Positions 53,956 to 60,000 of a stretch of 60,000 nt of DNA are shown here, in pieces. Location of the stretch: positions 1,680,001 to 1,740,000 of the forward strand of contig JACVTC010000008.1 of NCBI GenBank assembly GCA_016946835.1, written 5' to 3'. Within the stretch, counting starts at the first letter, position 1. Each line of letters opens with the position of its first letter. The DNA is from Neocallimastix lanati (nom. inval.) (taxonomy: Eukaryota; Neocallimastigomycota; Neocallimastigomycetes; Neocallimastigales; Neocallimastigaceae). The position numbers were made by a program, and so were the translations under genes. The notes beneath the pieces are model-generated. The model saw only the letters and a program-made list of their open reading frames with translations, ran no database searches and was not told where the DNA came from.

Positions 53956-54313
53956 GAGTTGGATTGTTAGCTTTGTTTTTTTTTTTTTTTATAATTAATA
54001 TTATTATACTTAACTATTTTTTTTTATGAGATTAAATTATTATGTAAAAAAAAAAAAAATTTATACTTTTTTTTTTAAAATAATAAACTTCATTTAATAC
54101 AATAATAATAATAATAATAATAATTAATAATTAAAATAATAATAATTACTAATAATAATTAAATAAAATAAATTTAATAAGTATATATAAAATGTAGAAT
54201 GACAAAAAAAAAATTAAAATTTATATGATTTATGCTTCATGATTGCCACTTCAAAAACTTTTTATTAATAAAAAGCATATATAATAATAAAATGAATTAT
54301 ATTAAATAACAAA

Positions 54314-54346
<33 letters not shown>

Positions 54347-55853
54347 CATTTTTATTATAGACTAAATGATGAAAATAATATTTACAATGTTTCGTTAATC
54401 TATGATAAAAATGTTTTTTTTTTTTTTTTTAAAGTTAACGATAATTATTTTACTCTCATATATATATATTCTATCATTTAAGTTAATGATAGCTATTAAA
54501 GTTTTTATTAAATCCATCCAACTTAAATATTTAATAATGATTAACAATAGTTAAAAAATCTTATCAAAACCATATAAAAAAAAAAAAGTAATGAAAAAGG
54601 CTACTAACGTTAATTGCATTGCTAAATAATATATTAAATGAATATACTCTTAATATAAACTATAAAATGTATAATTAATTTTTTAGTCATTACTAATAAA
54701 AAAGAAAATATTAACGCAAATTCATGGTTAACTGTTTATGTTTATATTAATATTGTTAATGTTTATTATTTTTTTTATTTTATTTTATTTTATTATAAGA
54801 TCATTTATAATCTGAATTTTCAAATAATAGAGATATTTAAAGATCTTTAAAGGTGATTTAACATCTATTTAAACAAAAAAAAAAAAAAAGTTTTTTTTTA
54901 TAATTCATTCATTAATTATTAATAATTATTATTTTTTTTTTATCATAAATAATCATCAAATTTTATTTATAAATATATTTATTTATTCATTTAATTATTT
55001 ATTTATAACAATATTTTTTTTAATTCTTTTAAATTATTTCCTTTTTTAACTAAAAATTATTTTTTTTTTAATTACTAATAGAGTAATATATATAATAATA
55101 TATTTATTAGAAATACAAATTTATATACAAGTTAAAATATATTAAATTAATATTAATCAATTAATGAATAAATTTCTATAAAATATTTTAATATATATTA
55201 ATTTATATTTTTATTTATTCATTTATTTATTTATTTATTTATTCATTTATTTATGTATTTAGTATGTCTATATTTATTTATTTAGTAATTATTTATTTAT
55301 TTATTTTAATCAACTTTATTTATTCAATAGATTAATATATTATTTATTGATTGATTTATCCATTCATTAAACTATTTTTATGAAGATTAAAATTTTTTTT
55401 TTTTTAAATAATGCAACACTTTTCCATTCTATTTCTAATCCATGGTTCAAACTGATCTGTCCTATTTTATATTAGGATATGTCTATAGAGAAATGTATAT
55501 AATAAAAGAATTAATGATATGAATAAATATAATTGCTGTAAATAAAAAGTATTAAATATAAATTTCATTATTATTATTAAACATCATTATTATTAAATGT
55601 CATTATTAATAAATATCATTATTATTAAATTTCATATAATTCATTTTATATATAAATAAATACAAAATAACAAAATGAATAAAAAAAAAAAAATACTTAA
55701 AAAAAAAAATTAAAACATAAATAAAAGAGTAATAAATGAGTATTTATTGATACTTAATAATAATAATATAAAAAAAATTTAATCATTTAAGAGTTTTTAC
55801 ATTTAACAATAATAATTACTCATAGGTATCTTTTATTTTCCATTCAACAATTT

Positions 55854-55905
<52 letters not shown>

Positions 55906-56365
55906 TTTTGTATTTAGTTTATACACAATACTTTTTAAATATTGATATAAAATCTAAATATCATAAATCAAATATCAAATATTAAATATTAACTATATAA
56001 TCTTTATTTGAAAACTAAAAAAAAATAAAATAAAAGGTTTAGAAAGATGAAATATATATTGAAATAAGTATCTCATATATTTTTCTATATCATTATTAAA
56101 TCTCTTTTATTTTTAATTATATTGAAATAAATAAAAAAAAGCAAAAAATGGATGAACCATAAAACCAACATTAGTAATATAATTAACAAAAATAATCAAT
56201 AATTAATTTATTACGTATAATTACGTATGATTACGTATCATGAAAATGGTTCATTTCTGTATAAAAAAATAAAATAAAAATATTACATTTATTTCCTAAT
56301 ATAGAAATTTATTTAGATTAAGAAATATTATATTTTTATTTTCTCATTGGATTAATATTATCTAT

Positions 56366-56436
<71 letters not shown>

Positions 56437-56639
56437 TCTCTTTATTTATTTGTTTATCTATCTATCTAATTATCTATTATTTATTTATTTATTTATTTAT
56501 CTATCCAATTATCTATTTATTATTTATTTATTATATTTTTTTTATGTAAATGGTTTTTATTGAAATGTTATTATTATATATATTACATTAGATTTATATT
56601 AGTTTTAATATATGGTAATGATGATAATGATGATGGACA

Positions 56640-56995
56640 GATTTAAATAATAATTAAATATTTAATAATTGAATATTAAATAATAAATAATTAATAATAA
56701 ATAATAAATAATTGAATAATAAATAATAAATAATAAATAATTGAATAATAAATAATGAATAATAAATAATAAATAATAAATAATGAATAATAAATAATAA
56801 ATAATAAATAATAAATAGTAAATAATAAATAATAAATAATTAATAATAAATAATAAATAATTGAATATTAAATAATAAATAATAAATAATAAATAATAAA
56901 TAAATAATAAATAATAAATAATAAATAATAAATAATAAATAATAAATAATATAAAATATATAATAAATAATAAATAATTGAATAATAAGTTTATT
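56640..56995. repeat. Imperfect TAATAAA heptamer field
   Basis: Many copies of TAATAAA with scattered substitutions (TTGAATAA, TAATGAA, TAGTAAA), so it is older or more diverged than the array at 35967-36150. Confidence 0.9.
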
Positions 56996-57070
56996 AAATA
57001 AAAAAAAAAAATTTTTTGTTTTAGTTTATTTAATAAAGTATTGAAATTAAATCGTTTCTACTGATTATTG

Positions 57071-57090
57071 ATTAACAGAATGCTGTTAAT
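57071..57090. other. Perfect hairpin
   Basis: ATTAACAG-AATG-CTGTTAAT, an 8-bp stem with a 4-base loop, in otherwise non-coding sequence. No neighbouring gene explains it. Confidence 0.6.
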
Positions 57091-60000
57091 TCTAAATAAA
57101 TCAAATGTTTTTGCTATAAACCCTAATTCCATAATAATTTGTTAATACGGTTCAATAAAAATGAAAAAGATGGTTAGGTGTTGTTATCTAGATAAAATAA
57201 AATAAAGTATTAAAATAAAATAAATATATAAGTATAATTAAATAAAAAAATAAAAAAAATTAAATTTTATAATTAATTAAATAAAAAAATTAAAAATTAT
57301 ATTTGTTATATTTAATTATAATTTTAATTAATTATAAATTTAATAAAAAAAAATAATTTAATAAAAAAAATAAAATTTAATAAAAAAAAAATATAATTAA
57401 AATATATAAAAAAAAAATGAAAATGAAAATGAAAAAAATAAAATGTAAAAATGTAAAAATACAAAAAAAAAAATAAAGTAAAAAAAAAAAAAAAGTTAAA
57501 TAAAAATAAAAAAAATAATGATAAAAATAAAAATAAAAAAAAAACGGTAATTTTCTATTAATTCTATTAAATATAAATCTTTTTTTCTATTATTTTTTTT
57601 ATTGTTTTTAAAAAAAATTTTTTTTCATTTTGAATTATAAAGTTTATAAAAAATTTTCTGTATTTAATATTTTATTGAATCACTTCTATTTTATCATATA
57701 TTAAAATCCATTGCTTTATAATTACCATAAAGTAATCATTATTGTTGTTATTGCGATTATTAATTATTATTGAAATGTCTTGAAAATTTTAAAAATTTTA
57801 TTTTTATTCTATTTTATTTTTATTTCATTTTGAGTTATTTTTAATGTTTTATTTCTATTATTATTACTCTAATATACTACAATATACTACTGTTTGAATA
57901 TAATTCACTGTCATCTTCTGTTCTCGTTTTCTATCTATTAAAATAATAGAATCTTTTTAAAACTGCTTATATATATTTATATTTGTATAAAAAAAAAAGA
58001 ATCATTTCTTTAATTATAATTATTCCATAAAATTAATAAACATTTATTTATTTATTTATTTATTTTATTGAAACGAACATTAAATAATTAAGATATTTTA
58101 TATTTAAAAGATTATTAAGTTTCAATTTTTAAATTATTAATATTTTTTGTTACTATTATTATTATTAATAGTTAATCTTTTAATTGCTCTATGTTAAGCT
58201 TACATTAATAAATAAAAAAAAAAGTTTAAAAAAAGTTTAAAAGAAAAAAACATTTTTATTTATAGGAATTAATTTCTTTTAAATAAATAGAAAAAAAAAT
58301 GGTTGCTTTACTCTACATATATGCCGTTTTAATTAAATTTTATTACATAACAAAAAATAAAAAAATAAAAAAAAAATAATAATTTAAAAAATTTTTAAAA
58401 AAAAAAAAATTAGAAATTAAACCTAAAAATATTTCATTAAAATTTTATGTATATATGTATATTTATACTTTTTTTTTTCTTATTTTATTATATTTTATTT
58501 TTTTTTATTTTGTATTGTTTGTCTAATAATAAAGATATAAATTTAAATTTATTAATTGATTAGTCCTCTTATAGTATATTTAGAATTTTTTATTTTTTTT
58601 ATTTTTTTATTTTTACAATGACATTCTATTAAATGTTGATATTAACAAATTAATTGGTATAACTTTAAATTTAAATAATTAAAAAAAAAAAAAAATAAAA
58701 TAAAAAATAAAAAATTAAAAAATATGTTAACAAAAAATAATAGCATAAGCTTTATGTCATTAAATCCAAACAATGGAATAATATCGGTGGAAATATTTAT
58801 ATGTATTTTAAACAATAGTATCTTATATTAATATTTAACTTTATTATTAAAAAAATTAACCTTTAAAATAAAAAAGTAGTTTTTTTTTTATACTTTATTT
58901 AAAAAAAAAAATTTTTTTTATATTAAACTATTTAAAAAAGAAATAGTTAAAATCAATGGATAATTAAATATTAAGAAAAATAAGATAAAATAAAATTTTT
59001 AAATATTATTATAATCAATATTATTCTTATAATATTGGTTATTAAAAAATAATTTTTTTTTGTAATTTTTTATTATAAAATTTTTATTGGTAACAATTTA
59101 TTCTAATTTATTCTGTCCATTAACCAATTTCACCCTGAAACAATTAATAAATACTCCCTCTTAACACCCTCCAGAAAAAAACTTAATAATAATGTTTAAT
59201 TATATTTTATAATAATTAATTAATTATATTATTTATTTTTTATTTATTTTTATTTATTTTTATTTATTTTTATTTAAAAGAAAAGTTCTTTTAAATAGTT
59301 TTTATTTTTTCATTTTATTTTTTTTTTCAATAATGAATAAGCGTATTTATATAAGATTTTATTATTATTATTATTATTAATTATTAATGTTTTATTCCCT
59401 CGTCTAATTTATATTTCAATAAATTCATTGAAACTAAATAGGGATTCACTATAATAAATGAAAAATAAAGAATTACTAATAAATAATTATAATAATAATA
59501 ATAATATAATTGTAAATATCAGTTGTTATTCTATTTATTTTATATATTATATATATTATATAAAAAAAAATTTGATAATAAAAATAAATATATATAATAA
59601 TTTTTTCTTTTTGTTTTAATTATTAAATTTATATATTTAATTAAATACAAATATATATATGTATTTTATTATACTTTTTTTTTTTTTTTTTTATTTATTT
59701 ATTGTTTAATTATTTATTTATTAAAAGCAATTTAAATATTAATTTAATTGCACCTTATAAATAAATAATTAAACTTTAAATTTTATTATTAGATAAAAGA
59801 GAGAATTCTACATGAACACTGTTACAGTAATATCATATTTTATAATAATTTATATAAATATATAATTTAAAAAAAAAAAAATTTTTTTTATTATATTATA
59901 TTATTATTATTTTTTATTTTATTTCATATGTTTCATTTTAATTTTTATATTTTTCATAATATCTTTTTTTTTTTTAATTAAAAATTATTATTAATTAAAT

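Larger units (their letters stand above)
51696..60000. other. 8.3-kb right end without recognisable gene
   Basis: I read both strands and found no exon-like segment with family motifs, and no tRNA or rRNA. Contents: ATTT tracts (52092-52159, 55205-55260, 55850-55910, 56360-56450), A runs with nearby T runs (53800-53825, 54317-54346), TAA/TTA arrays (53520-53560, 53910-53955), the TAATAAA field (56690-56990), a perfect hairpin at 57071-57090, and A-rich sequence (57240-57540). The 5' part should contain the phosphatase promoter. Confidence 0.5.

Noticed and set aside
58721-58832. A 35-codon ORF starting MLTKNNSISFMSLNPNNG
   Set aside because: Slightly more protein-like than its surroundings, but too short, with no motif, splice context or conservation evidence.
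51696-60000. Search for tRNA genes by B-box-like GGTTCAA (for example near 57150)
   Set aside because: No matching acceptor stem, A box or cloverleaf could be formed.

Overview
The window looks like nuclear DNA of an anaerobic gut fungus (Neocallimastigomycota). It is extremely AT-rich, with long poly-A/poly-T and TAA/ATTT microsatellites. Coding islands are split by short GT-AG introns. Fungal-type genes include a secreted phosphatase carrying a hevein-type chitin-binding module (CBM18), a Rac GTPase, a paxillin and a signal peptide peptidase. Dictyostelids are also AT- and Asn-rich, but the CBM18 protein and SPO11 argue against them. The assignment is inference; no marker gene such as rRNA is present.

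Layout, left to right. 764-4181 (-): PIGB/GPI10, the third GPI-anchor mannosyltransferase, 7 exons, with a long N-terminal extension. 6382-11476 (-): SPO11, the meiotic double-strand-break transesterase, 15 exons, with a ~640-residue Asn-rich N-terminal extension. 11.5-14.3 kb: stacked minisatellites and a ~500-bp pure TAA array. 14.75-16.04 kb: an island of clearly different composition holding two overlapping unrecognised ORFs and broken reading frames. 20.2 kb (+): Rac GTPase. 23.8-26.0 kb (+): signal peptide peptidase, 4 exons. 28.7-29.4 kb (-): SMNDC1/SPF30 Tudor splicing factor. 31.8-33.4 kb (-): paxillin with LD motif and four LIM domains, 3 exons. 37.5-45.1 kb: transposon graveyard (tandem duplication, Ty1/copia remnant, two pieces of endonuclease-type LINEs). 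45.0-45.3 kb (-): a host ORF cut by a 5'-truncated LINE. 45.7-47.9 kb (-): an Asn/Ser-rich protein with repeated LRRxSR motifs, 3 exons. 49.9-51.7 kb (-): secreted purple-acid-type phosphatase with CBM18. 51.7-60 kb: no gene recognised.

The genes are independent eukaryotic loci and form no pathway cluster. PIGB, the peptidase and the phosphatase belong to the secretory route; Rac and paxillin to cytoskeleton and adhesion signalling; SMNDC1 to splicing; SPO11 to meiosis.

The most notable observation is in SPO11. One intron has no GT-AG solution that keeps the conserved protein, but fits a U12-type AT-AC intron: a perfect ATATCCTTT donor, a TTCTTAAC branch site 11 nt from a terminal AC, and frame kept through a conserved segment. 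SPO11 also shows a one-base frame discrepancy in a 7-A run just before its catalytic motif. That could be a sequencing error or a real inactivating mutation. All exon boundaries were read by eye from splice signals, frame and remembered family motifs; no alignment or RNA data were available.
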